From RGIG426 sp045639905 (GTDB lineage: Bacteria > Bacillota > Clostridia > Oscillospirales > Acutalibacteraceae): DNA of 5,969 bases. The stretch spans positions 1-5,969 of the forward strand of contig JAZUDZ010000030.1 of NCBI GenBank assembly GCA_045639905.1. The letters run 5' to 3'. Both the position numbers and the translations under genes were made by a program. Position 1 is the first letter of the stretch; each line of letters begins with the position of its first letter. Positions 1 through 5,174 of the stretch are shown here, piece by piece. The notes under the pieces are model-generated. The model searched no databases. It had not been told where the DNA came from and saw nothing but the letters and a program-made list of their open reading frames with translations.

Positions 1-70
1 CATCCGCTTCTGTTCTTCATTTCGGCATAAAAAATCCGCGGCTCACGCCACGGTGACAAATCGCATATTT

Positions 71-146
71 AGGGGTATAGCTCAGTTGGTAGAGCAGCGG
101 TCTCCAAAACCGCGTGCCGAGGGTTCAAGTCCTTCTGCCCCAGCCA
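71..146 (+). tRNA. tRNA-Trp (anticodon CCA)
   Basis: A complete cloverleaf of 76 nt can be folded. The acceptor strand is AGGGGTA (71-77), the D stem GCTC/GAGC (80-83/92-95), the anticodon stem GCGGT/ACCGC (97-101/109-113) with loop CTCCAAA and anticodon CCA at 104-106. The T stem is GAGGG/CCTTC (119-123/131-135) around TTCAAGT. The discriminator is G143 and the CCA end is encoded (144-146). The 3' acceptor strand is TGCCCCA, so the first pair would be A1:A72, a mismatch; bacterial tRNA-Trp normally has A1:U72. In many Firmicutes this gene lies just upstream of secE-nusG. Here an integrase gene follows instead, which fits use of the tRNA as an integration site. Confidence 0.97.
119..146 (+). 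other. Candidate attachment-site core in the tRNA 3' half
   Basis: Tyrosine recombinases of integrative elements often recombine in the T arm and 3' end of a tRNA gene, and the element restores the tRNA end. Here an integrase gene of matching family starts its 3' end 152 bp downstream, and the intervening DNA carries direct repeats. The core is placed by analogy only: no second copy of this sequence was found in the window, so its limits are unknown. Confidence 0.4.
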
Positions 147-174
147 AAAAGCCTTGATAATCAAGGCTTTTTTC
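147..174 (+). terminator. Rho-independent terminator of tRNA-Trp
   Basis: An 11-bp perfect stem (147-157 with 161-171) with core AGCCTTGA/TCAAGGCT closes a TAA loop and ends in a T run (168-173). It begins directly after the CCA end of the tRNA, so it should end the tRNA transcript before the integrase region. Because of the A run on its 5' side it may also act on minus-strand transcripts arriving from the integrase gene. Confidence 0.85.
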
Positions 175-189
175 TTTTTGAAATCGGTT

Positions 190-220
190 TTCCTAACACT
201 CTTCCTAACGTTTTCCTAAC
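190..220. repeat. Three direct TTCCTAAC repeats, possible integrase arm sites
   Basis: TTCCTAAC occurs at 190-197, 202-209 and 213-220, with steps of 12 and 11 bp, so all three lie on about the same face of the helix; the last two are followed by CGTTTT-like or GTTTTT sequence. A further partial TTCC follows at 225-228. Tyrosine recombinases of the Tn916 and lambda type bind short direct repeats (arm sites) near the ends of their element through an N-terminal domain. The position between tRNA and int suits that role, but this is inference from layout. Confidence 0.5.
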
Positions 221-241
221 GTTTTTCCAAAAAATGAGTGT

Positions 242-257
242 TCGCACGGGGTTTTTC
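242..257. repeat. 16-bp direct repeat, second copy at 341-356
   Basis: TCGCACGGGGTTTTTC is present exactly at 242-257 and at 341-356, 99 bp apart. The second copy lies within the last codons of the integrase gene and the first lies beyond its stop. This suggests a local duplication of the int 3' end, or a protein-binding site that overlaps the coding end. A second, shorter repeat, GGTTCAT, lies between them at 262-268 and 282-288. Confidence 0.6.
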
Positions 258-298
258 CTGTGGTTCATTGTGGGCCTCAGAGGTTCATCTTGAGCCAT

Positions 299-1525
299 TT
301 ATCGGGGAGCACCCCGCTTTTTTGTACCCTTTTTTAAAACTCGCACGGGGTTTTTCGAACCTCGGGCCTTCCGAGCCGCGTCTTCCTTATCCAAATAGTC
401 GGCAATATTGCTCTTTGCTCCCACGCTCGCGTGGGCATAAAAGGCCAAGGTAGTAGTCGCATTCGAATGCCCCAGCCACTCCTGCACACCCGTGATAGGC
501 ATACCGCTGTTGATAAGGTTGCTCGCCACCGAATGCCGCAAATCATGAAAGCGAATCAGCGGCAGCGTGCTGTTACTCAGCGTCGTATGAAAATTGCGTG
601 TCAGATAGTTGGGCGTAATCACCGCCCCGTTTTGCATCGTGCAAACAAAGTTGTTGCGGACATAATAGTTGCCCAGCAGTTCTTTTTGCCGTTTCTGCTT
701 TTCCTTTTGCTCGCGCAAAAGCCGTTCCGCCTTTTTCGTCATCGGCAGGGTGCGATAACTGCTGTCCGTTTTCGGACTGTCCAAGTAATCGCCCTGTTGC
801 AGCGTTTGGGCAACGGTAATGGTGCGGCTTTCGAAATCCACAAACTCCCACGTAAGCCCCAACACCTCGCTCCGCCGCATCCCGTAAATCGATGCCAACT
901 GAACGGGCAGTTCAATGCTCGTCCCCTCAAACAGTTCGAGCATCTCCTCCAATTGTTCCGCGTTGAGATATTGCGCGTGGTAAGTCTCCTTTTTCGGCAG
1001 CTTCGCCACCGAAGCCGGATTAGAAACCAGCAGTCCACGCCGCACCGCATCGTTTAACGCCTTACTGATGTTTTGGTGGTGATGACGAATGGTCGTGACC
1101 GACAACGCCGTATCGTTTTCGATACTGCTGCCCGTCCGAAGCAACGAGAAGTAGTAATCTTCGAGGATAATCGGCGTCAAATCCTGCAACGCTACCGGAT
1201 GCTCTTGGAAATACGGAATAATGTGGTTACGCATATTGCCACAGTACCCACGATAGGTGCTGGGACGGATGTCCGCTTCAATCGTCGTCAACCAATACTC
1301 GAAGTATTCGGCAACGCTCGATTGCACATAGATACCGTTGCGTTTGTTCCACTTGACCAATTCTTCCGTTAAAAATTCCTCCGCCCGACGGCGGTTGCCT
1401 TTGGTGACACGAATACCGGTGTTCACCCATTTGGGTTTGCGGTCGCCGTGTTCGTCACGCAGATTGATAACAGCAAAATAAAAACCTTTGCTTTCTTGTA
1501 ATGAGCCTGTGACCGGATTGTTCAT
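299..1525 (-). CDS. int: Tyrosine recombinase / site-specific integrase
   Basis: This 408-residue protein cuts and rejoins DNA strands to insert or excise the mobile element. An N-terminal arm-binding-like domain (about 1-60) is followed by a SAM-like core-binding domain (about 68-170, including the YFEYWL and TYRGY segments) and the catalytic domain (about 185-375). All expected catalytic residues can be seen: R217 in YGMRRSE, K252 in SPKTDSSYRTLPM, H327 and R330 in HDLRH, H353 in WLGHS and the nucleophile Y363 in AFYAH. The length is usual for integrases of this type (about 370-410). The start is fixed by an AAAGGAG site about 6 nt upstream of the ATG. The basic C-terminal tail (about 385-408) is encoded over a local DNA repeat. 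It has its own promoter and lies downstream of an excisionase-like gene. Nothing suggests decay, so it is probably active. Confidence 0.97.
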   Translation of the reverse strand: MNNPVTGSLQESKGFYFAVINLRDEHGDRKPKWVNTGIRVTKGNRRRAEEFLTEELVKWNKRNGIYVQSSVAEYFEYWLTTIEADIRPSTYRGYCGNMRNHIIPYFQEHPVALQDLTPIILEDYYFSLLRTGSSIENDTALSVTTIRHHHQNISKALNDAVRRGLLVSNPASVAKLPKKETYHAQYLNAEQLEEMLELFEGTSIELPVQLASIYGMRRSEVLGLTWEFVDFESRTITVAQTLQQGDYLDSPKTDSSYRTLPMTKKAERLLREQKEKQKRQKELLGNYYVRNNFVCTMQNGAVITPNYLTRNFHTTLSNSTLPLIRFHDLRHSVASNLINSGMPITGVQEWLGHSNATTTLAFYAHASVGAKSNIADYLDKEDAARKARGSKNPVRVLKKGTKKRGAPR

Positions 1526-1540
1526 AAAGTTCTCCTTTCT

Positions 1541-1597
1541 TTGCGGTCACGCTCGATTATGTGGCTTTATTATACCGCATAACCGAGTGTGCCGCAA
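1541..1597. repeat. Large imperfect dyad around the int promoter
   Basis: The arms at 1541-1564 and 1575-1597 are inverted copies: starting TTGCGG in one and ending CCGCAA in the other. After one extra base (T1547) the arms differ at only three positions over 23. The 10-bp centre (1565-1574) contains the -10 box of the int promoter, and the right arm contains its -35 box and spacer. The int transcript should begin near 1561, so only one arm is transcribed. The symmetry is therefore more likely a protein-binding site on DNA than an RNA hairpin of the int message. Confidence 0.8.
1569..1597 (-). promoter_or_regulatory. Sigma-A type promoter of int
   Basis: Read on the minus strand, TTGCGG (1597-1592) and a perfect TATAAT (1574-1569) are separated by 17 bp. 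The int start codon lies about 44 bp downstream of the -10 box. The promoter lets the integrase be expressed apart from the upstream excisionase-like gene. It is embedded in the dyad at 1541-1597, so a protein bound there could repress it. Confidence 0.75.
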
Positions 1598-1613
1598 GTG
1601 TATTTTCGGTCGT

Positions 1614-1817
1614 TTAGTCCGGAAGGGTCAAAAAGCGGACAATCTCTTTTTTGGGGATAATCATCCTTCGCCCGACCTTAATCGAGCGAATTTCGCCGGT
1701 ACGCACCAGCTTATACGCGAGGTTCCGCCCGATCCCCAACATGGCCATCACATCTTCAATCGTCACCACATCGGGGTACTGTTCAAACATGTCGCCGGGG
1801 GTTTTGTTTTCGATCAT
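1614..1817 (-). CDS. Excisionase-like helix-turn-helix DNA-binding protein
   Basis: A 67-residue protein of the excisionase / MerR-like winged-HTH family (HTH_17 type). The signature segment VVTIEDVMAMLGIGRNLAYKL forms the helix-turn-helix (about 18-38), followed by a wing containing IRSIKVGRRMIIPKKEI (about 45-60). Such proteins bend DNA near attachment sites and direct the integrase towards excision; some regulate int. The ATG at 1817 is chosen, with AAAGGAG about 10 nt upstream; a TTG at 1823, 4 nt from the same site, would add two residues. It lies 88 bp upstream of int on the same strand, which is the usual xis-int order. Its leader shares 14 identical bases with that of int. The function is inferred from family and context. 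Confidence 0.88.
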   Translation of the reverse strand: MIENKTPGDMFEQYPDVVTIEDVMAMLGIGRNLAYKLVRTGEIRSIKVGRRMIIPKKEIVRFLTLPD

Positions 1818-1857
1818 ACACAATCTTCTCCTTTCTTTGGTTTTTGTTATTGAAATT

Positions 1858-1998
1858 TCATAACAGTGGGGTTACAGGGGCGTTGCCCCTTTCGTGTCGC
1901 TGACACGGAGGGATGGTGGCTACACAAATCCCATGCTCGTTATCCTTACAGATACGGCAGCCACCGTATAGCCACTCATTTTCCGCATCGTTCTCCAT
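1858..1998 (-). CDS. Small Cys-rich hypothetical protein
   Basis: A 46-residue ORF begins MENDAENEWLYGG and carries CRIC, a further Cys, then PPCQRHE, giving four Cys and nearby His residues that could bind a metal such as zinc (C14, C17, C24, C31, H34 approximately). I do not recognise a family. Support for translation is a strong Shine-Dalgarno stretch, GAAGGAAGGTG, six bases before the ATG at 1998. The ORF sits 40 bp upstream of the excisionase-like gene on the same strand and may share its transcript. Its 3' part contains two compact hairpins, AGGGGC-GTT-GCCCCT (1876-1890) and CGTGTC-GCT-GACACG (1893-1907), which may matter for expression of the next gene or mean that the region has an RNA role. 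An upstream ATG at 2052 lacks a good ribosome site. Confidence 0.5.
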   Translation of the reverse strand: MENDAENEWLYGGCRICKDNEHGICVATIPPCQRHERGNAPVTPLL

Positions 1999-2032
1999 GT
2001 CGTTCACCTTCCTTCTCGTTTTTCTTGCCGTT

Positions 2033-2094
2033 TGGCTCCAAAATGATGCCATCGACCAATTTCAAATAAAAACGTGGCTCCAAAATGATGCCAT
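2033..2094. repeat. Two direct copies of TGGCTCCAAAATGATGCCAT
   Basis: The 20-bp sequence occurs exactly at 2033-2052 and 2075-2094, 42 bp apart (four helical turns). Each copy is an imperfect palindrome. A related partial site in inverted orientation, CATTTGGAGC, lies at 2111-2120. The copies match the reverse complement of the palindromes at 2305 and 2346 in most positions, so all four belong to one family. They lie just upstream of the small ORF and excisionase-like gene and could be operator sites for that transcript or initiator-binding iterons. Confidence 0.85.
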
Positions 2095-2246
2095 TTTTAT
2101 AATTTGACCTCATTTGGAGCAGCAGCACCACCCACCCGAGTGCGTTCCTGTCCCGGATTTTCACCGCAACGTCGCCTCGCTCGTTTCATCGCAAAGTCGT
2201 ATCTTCCTCAGGAGTGGCTATTCAGTTGTAAAACAGGCCTCCAATG

Positions 2247-2452
2247 TATAGGGACAAAGGGGTACCGTTTGTACAGTCTTTTTTCGAAAAAAGTTCAAGA
2301 AGATTGGCGCCATTTTGGCGCCACCGACCGATCGCTTCCGAAAGCTGGCGCCATTTTGGCGCCAAATTGCTCGGCAAAACATCGCGGAAAATTTACCCCT
2401 CTACTTATAAGGACAGGGAGGTGCCGTTTTTGAAGGTGTTTTCCGAAAAAAC
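2247..2452. repeat. Duplicated 47-bp block flanking the palindromes
   Basis: The blocks 2247-2293 and 2406-2452 align without gaps at 34 of 47 positions. Both run TATA-RGGACA, then a purine stretch, GGTRCCGTTT and end in a CGAAAAAA tract. They are 159 bp apart and enclose the palindrome pair 2305-2364. Most differences are purine transitions, and they do not favour third codon positions, which argues for a DNA or RNA role over coding. The first block ends in the perfect palindrome CTTTTTTCGAAAAAAG (2278-2293). Confidence 0.7.
2305..2364. repeat. Two copies of palindrome TGGCGCCATTTTGGCGCCA
   Basis: The 19-bp sequence is found exactly at 2305-2323 and 2346-2364, 41 bp apart. It is palindromic apart from its four-base centre, and each half also contains the self-complementary GGCGCC. 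On the opposite strand it reads TGGCGCCAAAATGGCGCCA, which differs from the 2033/2075 copies at three positions (TGGCTCCAAAATGATGCCA). The symmetry and even spacing point to a dimeric DNA-binding protein. Confidence 0.9.
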
Positions 2453-2470
2453 TTTTGATTTTTCGGAAAA
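2439..2470. repeat. A/T-rich inverted repeat with 12-bp arms
   Basis: TTTTCCGAAAAA (2439-2450) and TTTTTCGGAAAA (2459-2470) are perfect inverted copies around an 8-base loop ACTTTTGA. The arm overlaps the end of the second 47-bp block. No gene ends here and the following bases are ATTTTCCC, so a terminator is not the obvious reading; a structured origin element is possible. A related segment, CGGAAAATTTACCCCTCTACT at about 2385-2405, is echoed by CGGAAAAATTTTCCCTCC at 2464-2481. Confidence 0.6.
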
Positions 2471-2492
2471 ATTTTCCCTCCTACTAATGGTT

Positions 2493-2566
2493 GTAGAAAA
2501 ATCGCCCGATTTTTAACCAAAAAATTCAAAAAAATATCCTTTCACCTTCTTAGTAGAAAAATCGCC
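2493..2566. repeat. 14-bp direct repeat GTAGAAAAATCGCC
   Basis: Exact copies lie at 2493-2506 and 2553-2566, 60 bp apart. The first is part of an inverted repeat, AAAAATCG-CC-CGATTTTT (2497-2514). Together with the blocks to the left it forms a third repeat family in this A/T-rich stretch. The function is unknown. Confidence 0.65.
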
Positions 2567-2606
2567 GAAAATTCAACATGCGATTTTGAAAAAATTTCGA
2601 GAAAAT

Positions 2607-2637
2607 AAAAAAGCCCTCTCGCTTGCGGCGAGGGGCT
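2607..2637 (-). terminator. Minus-strand hairpin terminator with no gene behind it
   Basis: Read on the minus strand, AGCCC and CTCGC segments pair across a 5-base loop (2612-2616 with 2633-2637 and 2618-2622 with 2628-2632, one bulged base at 2617). The hairpin is followed by a TTTTTTATTTT tract. There is no T run on the plus side. All genes to its right are on the plus strand, so it has no evident gene to terminate. It may insulate the mobile module from leftward transcription or end an unannotated RNA. Confidence 0.7.
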
Positions 2638-2667
2638 AACCCATATACATACTCCTACACTTTTTTC

Positions 2668-2696
2668 TTGTTTTCTATAAGTAGTTATGCTATTCT
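2668..2696 (+). promoter_or_regulatory. Possible basal sigma-A promoter of the phoP operon
   Basis: TTGTTT (2668-2673) and TATTCT (2691-2696) are 17 bp apart on the plus strand, about 140 bp before the response regulator start. A constitutive promoter upstream of an autoregulated one is common for two-component operons. The match to consensus is only moderate. Confidence 0.4.
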
Positions 2697-2751
2697 GAAA
2701 GAAAAAGCAGATCATAGAAAAAGATCGTTAATAATACAATTCAATCTCGTT

Positions 2752-2806
2752 TTTACATGGATTTTACAGAAAAGTGATAACAGATTTGAATTTGCAACGG
2801 TATACT
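2752..2806 (+). promoter_or_regulatory. PHO box and regulated promoter of the phoP-phoR-HD operon
   Basis: Half-sites TTTACA (2752-2757) and TTTACA (2763-2768) are followed in the same 11-bp phase by GTGATA (2774-2779) and TTTGAA (2785-2790). PhoP of Bacillus binds direct TTHAYA repeats with about 5-bp gaps. A TATACT -10 box at 2801-2806 has no consensus -35 box, as expected for an activator-dependent promoter; transcription should start near 2813. The first half-site is 49 bp from the -10 box, exactly as at 5867-5921. This shows probable autoregulation of the operon. Confidence 0.8.
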
Positions 2807-2835
2807 ATCAAAAAAAGATACAGAGGTGAAAAAGA

Positions 2836-3507
2836 ATGATTTACTGTGTGGAAGACGACAACGGCATCCGAAATTTAATGTTATACACTCTAAACGCATC
2901 CGGCTTTGAGGCAAAAGGGTTTGAGACATCGGATGAATTTTGGAGCGAATTGAAAAGCGAAAAACCCGAACTGATTATTTTGGATATTATGCTTCCGGGA
3001 GAGGACGGTATTTCCGTTTTGAAAAAACTCCGCGCCGATATTTCCACGTGTGACATATCGATTATTATGGCAAGCGCGAAAGGAACCGAGTACGACAAGG
3101 TGTTGGGACTTGATCTCGGTGCGGATGATTATCTTGCAAAACCCTTCGGAATGATGGAAATGGTGTCCCGCGTAAAATCGGTTCTTCGCAGAACCGCACC
3201 AAAAGCTACAACTATCATTAAATGCGGCAGTATTGAACTGGATACGGGAAAGTACAGCGTATCGGTTGATGGTGAAGAAATCGTACTGACACGAAAGGAA
3301 TACGATCTGCTCCATCTGTTCTTGAAAAATCAAGGCCTTGTTCTGACGAGAGACCAACTTCTCGAAAAGGTATGGGGGCAGGACTTTATAGGAGAAACCA
3401 GAACGGTGGATGTTCACATCGGAACACTTCGTACAAAACTCGGCGATGCGGGCAATTATATCGAAACTGTGCGCGGTGTAGGGTATCGGATGGAGGGTGG
3501 AAAATGA
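2836..3507 (+). CDS. phoP: OmpR/PhoB-family response regulator, PhoP-like
   Basis: A 223-residue cytoplasmic transcription factor that should be phosphorylated by the adjacent kinase and activate phosphate-starvation genes. The receiver domain (about 1-115) has the acidic residues E6/D7/D8, phosphoacceptor D50 in LIILDIMLPGEDG, S80 at the switch position and K102 in the LAKPF motif. The winged-helix DNA-binding domain (about 128-222) shows LTRKEYDLL, the DQLLEKVWG turn and TVDVHIGTLRTKLGD, ending RGVGYRM. The size is normal. The ATG at 2836 follows GAGGTG at 2823-2828. The stop codon overlaps the kinase start by four bases (ATGA), implying coupled translation. The phosphate role rests on the kinase type and on PHO boxes upstream of this operon and the next gene; without them it would be only an OmpR-family regulator. 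Confidence 0.93.
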   Translation: MIYCVEDDNGIRNLMLYTLNASGFEAKGFETSDEFWSELKSEKPELIILDIMLPGEDGISVLKKLRADISTCDISIIMASAKGTEYDKVLGLDLGADDYLAKPFGMMEMVSRVKSVLRRTAPKATTIIKCGSIELDTGKYSVSVDGEEIVLTRKEYDLLHLFLKNQGLVLTRDQLLEKVWGQDFIGETRTVDVHIGTLRTKLGDAGNYIETVRGVGYRMEGGK

Positions 3508-5174
3508 CAAAACGAATTTTTCGCTCCATTTGTATCGTTGCCATTGTTGTTTTTTTGGCTTCTCTTGTTCTGATTATGGAGGTTCTTTACAGCTATTTTT
3601 CGGACCGCCAGATGAAAAGCTTAAAAACAGAAACGGTGCTTTGTGCATCGGCTGTTGAAAAAAACGGACTCGATTACTTGAATACGGTTCCTGCCGGCGA
3701 CTATCGCATCACATGGATTTCTTCCGATGGCACGGTGCTATTTGACAACAAAGCCAAAACCGAGAAAATGGAAAACCATTTGGAACGAAAAGAAATCCGG
3801 GAGGCACTTGCGGACGGTGCGGGTGAAAGTGTAAGACATTCAGATACGCTGATGGAAAAGCAGTTATACTTTGCACAAAAACTGCCGGACGGCACCGTCC
3901 TTCGTCTGTCCGAATCCTATTTGGCGTTGTGGTCTTTGATTCTTTCTATGCTTCAACCGATCATTGTAGTTATTCTGATTGCGGTTGGATTATCGTTATT
4001 TCTTGCCTATCGATTGTCAAGGAACATCGTTAAACCGTTGAACGATCTGGATTTAGATGATCCGAGTCCGGAAAATGTATATGAAGAAATCACGCCCTTT
4101 GTCAATCGTATCGCAAGCCAACAGCAACAACTGAAAATGCAGAAAGCGGAGCTCAAGCAAAAGCAAGAGGAATTTGACACCGCAACGGGCTATATGAACG
4201 AGGGAATCATTCTTCTTTCGAAAAACGGTGCTGTGTTGAGCATAAACAAAGCCGCAACAAAGTTGCTGGGTATCAGCCGGTATTGTGTAGGCAAGGACCT
4301 GCTTCTTTTTAATAACAGTTTTGAAATACAAGAACTGCTCCGTATCGCAGGGGCAGGAACGCGTGCCGAGAAAATCATTCCGATCGAGGAACGAGATTAT
4401 CAGTTCAACGCCAGCCCCATCATCAACGAGGATACGGTTTCCGGTATTGCGCTGATCATTTTTGATATTACCGAAAAAGAAAAGGCGGAAGAAGCGCGGC
4501 GTGAGTTTACGGCAAACGTGTCCCACGAATTGAAAACCCCGCTTCAAAACATTTCCGGCAGCGCGGAGTTGTTGGCGGGCGGTCTTGTTAAAGAGGAGGA
4601 TGTGCCGCGATTTGCCGAGCAGATTTTCGGAGAATCCAAACGCATGATCACTCTTGTTGAGGATATCATCAAGCTCTCGCATCTTGATGAGGGCGCAGAA
4701 GATATGCAGCGGCAGAGCGTGGATTTGTATGAGCTTGCCGATTTGACGGTCCGCAACTTAACTCCCGTAGCCGAAGCGGCAGGAGTAACGCTCTCCCTAA
4801 GCGGCGAAAAAGCCGTTATGGAGGGCATACCGCAAATGCTTTCCGGCATTATTTACAATCTCTGCGATAATGCCATCAAGTATAACCGTGCAGGCGGTAG
4901 TGTGAACGTGGATGTGAAATCAACTGATGAAGATGCGGTCTTAACCATCAGCGATACGGGTATCGGTATTCCCCTTGAAGCGCAAGATCGAATTTTTGAA
5001 AGATTTTATAGGGTCGATAAGAGCCGTTCTAAATCGGTCGGTGGCACGGGATTGGGGCTGTCCATAGTCAAGCACTCGGTCAAGCTCCACGGCGGCGAGA
5101 TTGAACTGCGCAGCCTGGTTGATAAAGGCACAACAATAATCATTACACTGCCCAAAGAAGGAAAATGCAAATGA
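3504..5174 (+). CDS. phoR: PhoR-like sensor histidine kinase with PAS domain
   Basis: A 556-residue membrane kinase. TM1 lies at about 5-31, an extracytoplasmic sensor region at about 32-142 and TM2 at about 144-169, followed by a HAMP-like linker (about 170-205), a Gln-rich coiled coil (about 203-225) and a PAS domain (about 225-325). The HisKA domain holds the H box ANVSHELKTPL with phosphorylated H341. The HATPase domain has the N box NLCDNAIKYN (N456), G1 box DTGIGI (484-489), the F box FERFYRVD and G2 box GGTGLGLSI (from 513). This TM-PAS-HisKA-HATPase order is that of PhoR. The open frame extends upstream to 3372 inside the regulator gene, but the ATG at 3504 has GGAGGGTGG just before it and begins with a proper first membrane helix. 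It overlaps the regulator stop and the next gene start by 4 bp each. Confidence 0.94.
   Translation: MTKRIFRSICIVAIVVFLASLVLIMEVLYSYFSDRQMKSLKTETVLCASAVEKNGLDYLNTVPAGDYRITWISSDGTVLFDNKAKTEKMENHLERKEIREALADGAGESVRHSDTLMEKQLYFAQKLPDGTVLRLSESYLALWSLILSMLQPIIVVILIAVGLSLFLAYRLSRNIVKPLNDLDLDDPSPENVYEEITPFVNRIASQQQQLKMQKAELKQKQEEFDTATGYMNEGIILLSKNGAVLSINKAATKLLGISRYCVGKDLLLFNNSFEIQELLRIAGAGTRAEKIIPIEERDYQFNASPIINEDTVSGIALIIFDITEKEKAEEARREFTANVSHELKTPLQNISGSAELLAGGLVKEEDVPRFAEQIFGESKRMITLVEDIIKLSHLDEGAEDMQRQSVDLYELADLTVRNLTPVAEAAGVTLSLSGEKAVMEGIPQMLSGIIYNLCDNAIKYNRAGGSVNVDVKSTDEDAVLTISDTGIGIPLEAQDRIFERFYRVDKSRSKSVGGTGLGLSIVKHSVKLHGGEIELRSLVDKGTTIIITLPKEGKCK

Larger units (their letters stand above)
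1999..2835. other. Long non-coding region with several repeat families
   Basis: No convincing gene is present between the small ORF and the response regulator. From 2033 to 2566 the region holds two pairs of 19-bp palindromes, a duplicated block of about 47 bp, A/T-rich hairpins and a 14-bp direct repeat; 2607-2637 is a minus-strand terminator; 2668-2806 holds plus-strand promoter elements. Open frames here (for example plus 2104-2433 and 2244-2516) lack ribosome sites. In the duplicated block the differences show no third-codon-position bias, so coding is unlikely. The stretch about 2125-2220 is more GC-rich and I see nothing definite in it. The repeat-rich part resembles an origin or operator array of a mobile element, but no initiator gene is in the window. 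Confidence 0.7.

Noticed and set aside
1..70. Possible end of another gene or tRNA before tRNA-Trp
   Set aside because: No cloverleaf, convincing reading frame or clear promoter could be identified in these bases.
431..1057. Long plus-strand frame opposite the integrase
   Set aside because: Antisense shadow of a full-length recombinase with all catalytic residues; composition rich in Arg and Gln with no domain.
2033..2364. Possible CRISPR array from evenly spaced repeats
   Set aside because: Only two copies per pair, with inverted orientation between pairs and no cas genes; palindromic operator or iteron sites fit better.
2104..2433. Plus-strand 109-codon frame
   Set aside because: It has no ribosome site, runs through the palindrome array in a different frame, and shows no recognisable domain.
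2244..2516. Plus-strand 90-codon frame with two similar segments, YRDKGVPF and YKDREVPF
   Set aside because: No ribosome site before the ATG, and differences between the duplicated DNA blocks fall at all codon positions, more at second positions than expected for a protein; the similarity follows from the DNA repeat.
2623..2829. Plus-strand 68-codon frame before the response regulator
   Set aside because: It begins in a terminator stem and runs over the promoter and PHO box; no ribosome site.
3372..3503. Upstream extension of the kinase reading frame
   Set aside because: It lies inside the response regulator gene in another frame; the ATG at 3504 has a ribosome site and starts directly with a membrane helix.
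2890..3510. Minus-strand 206-codon frame opposite the response regulator
   Set aside because: Shadow of a clear OmpR-family gene; no ribosome site or domain.
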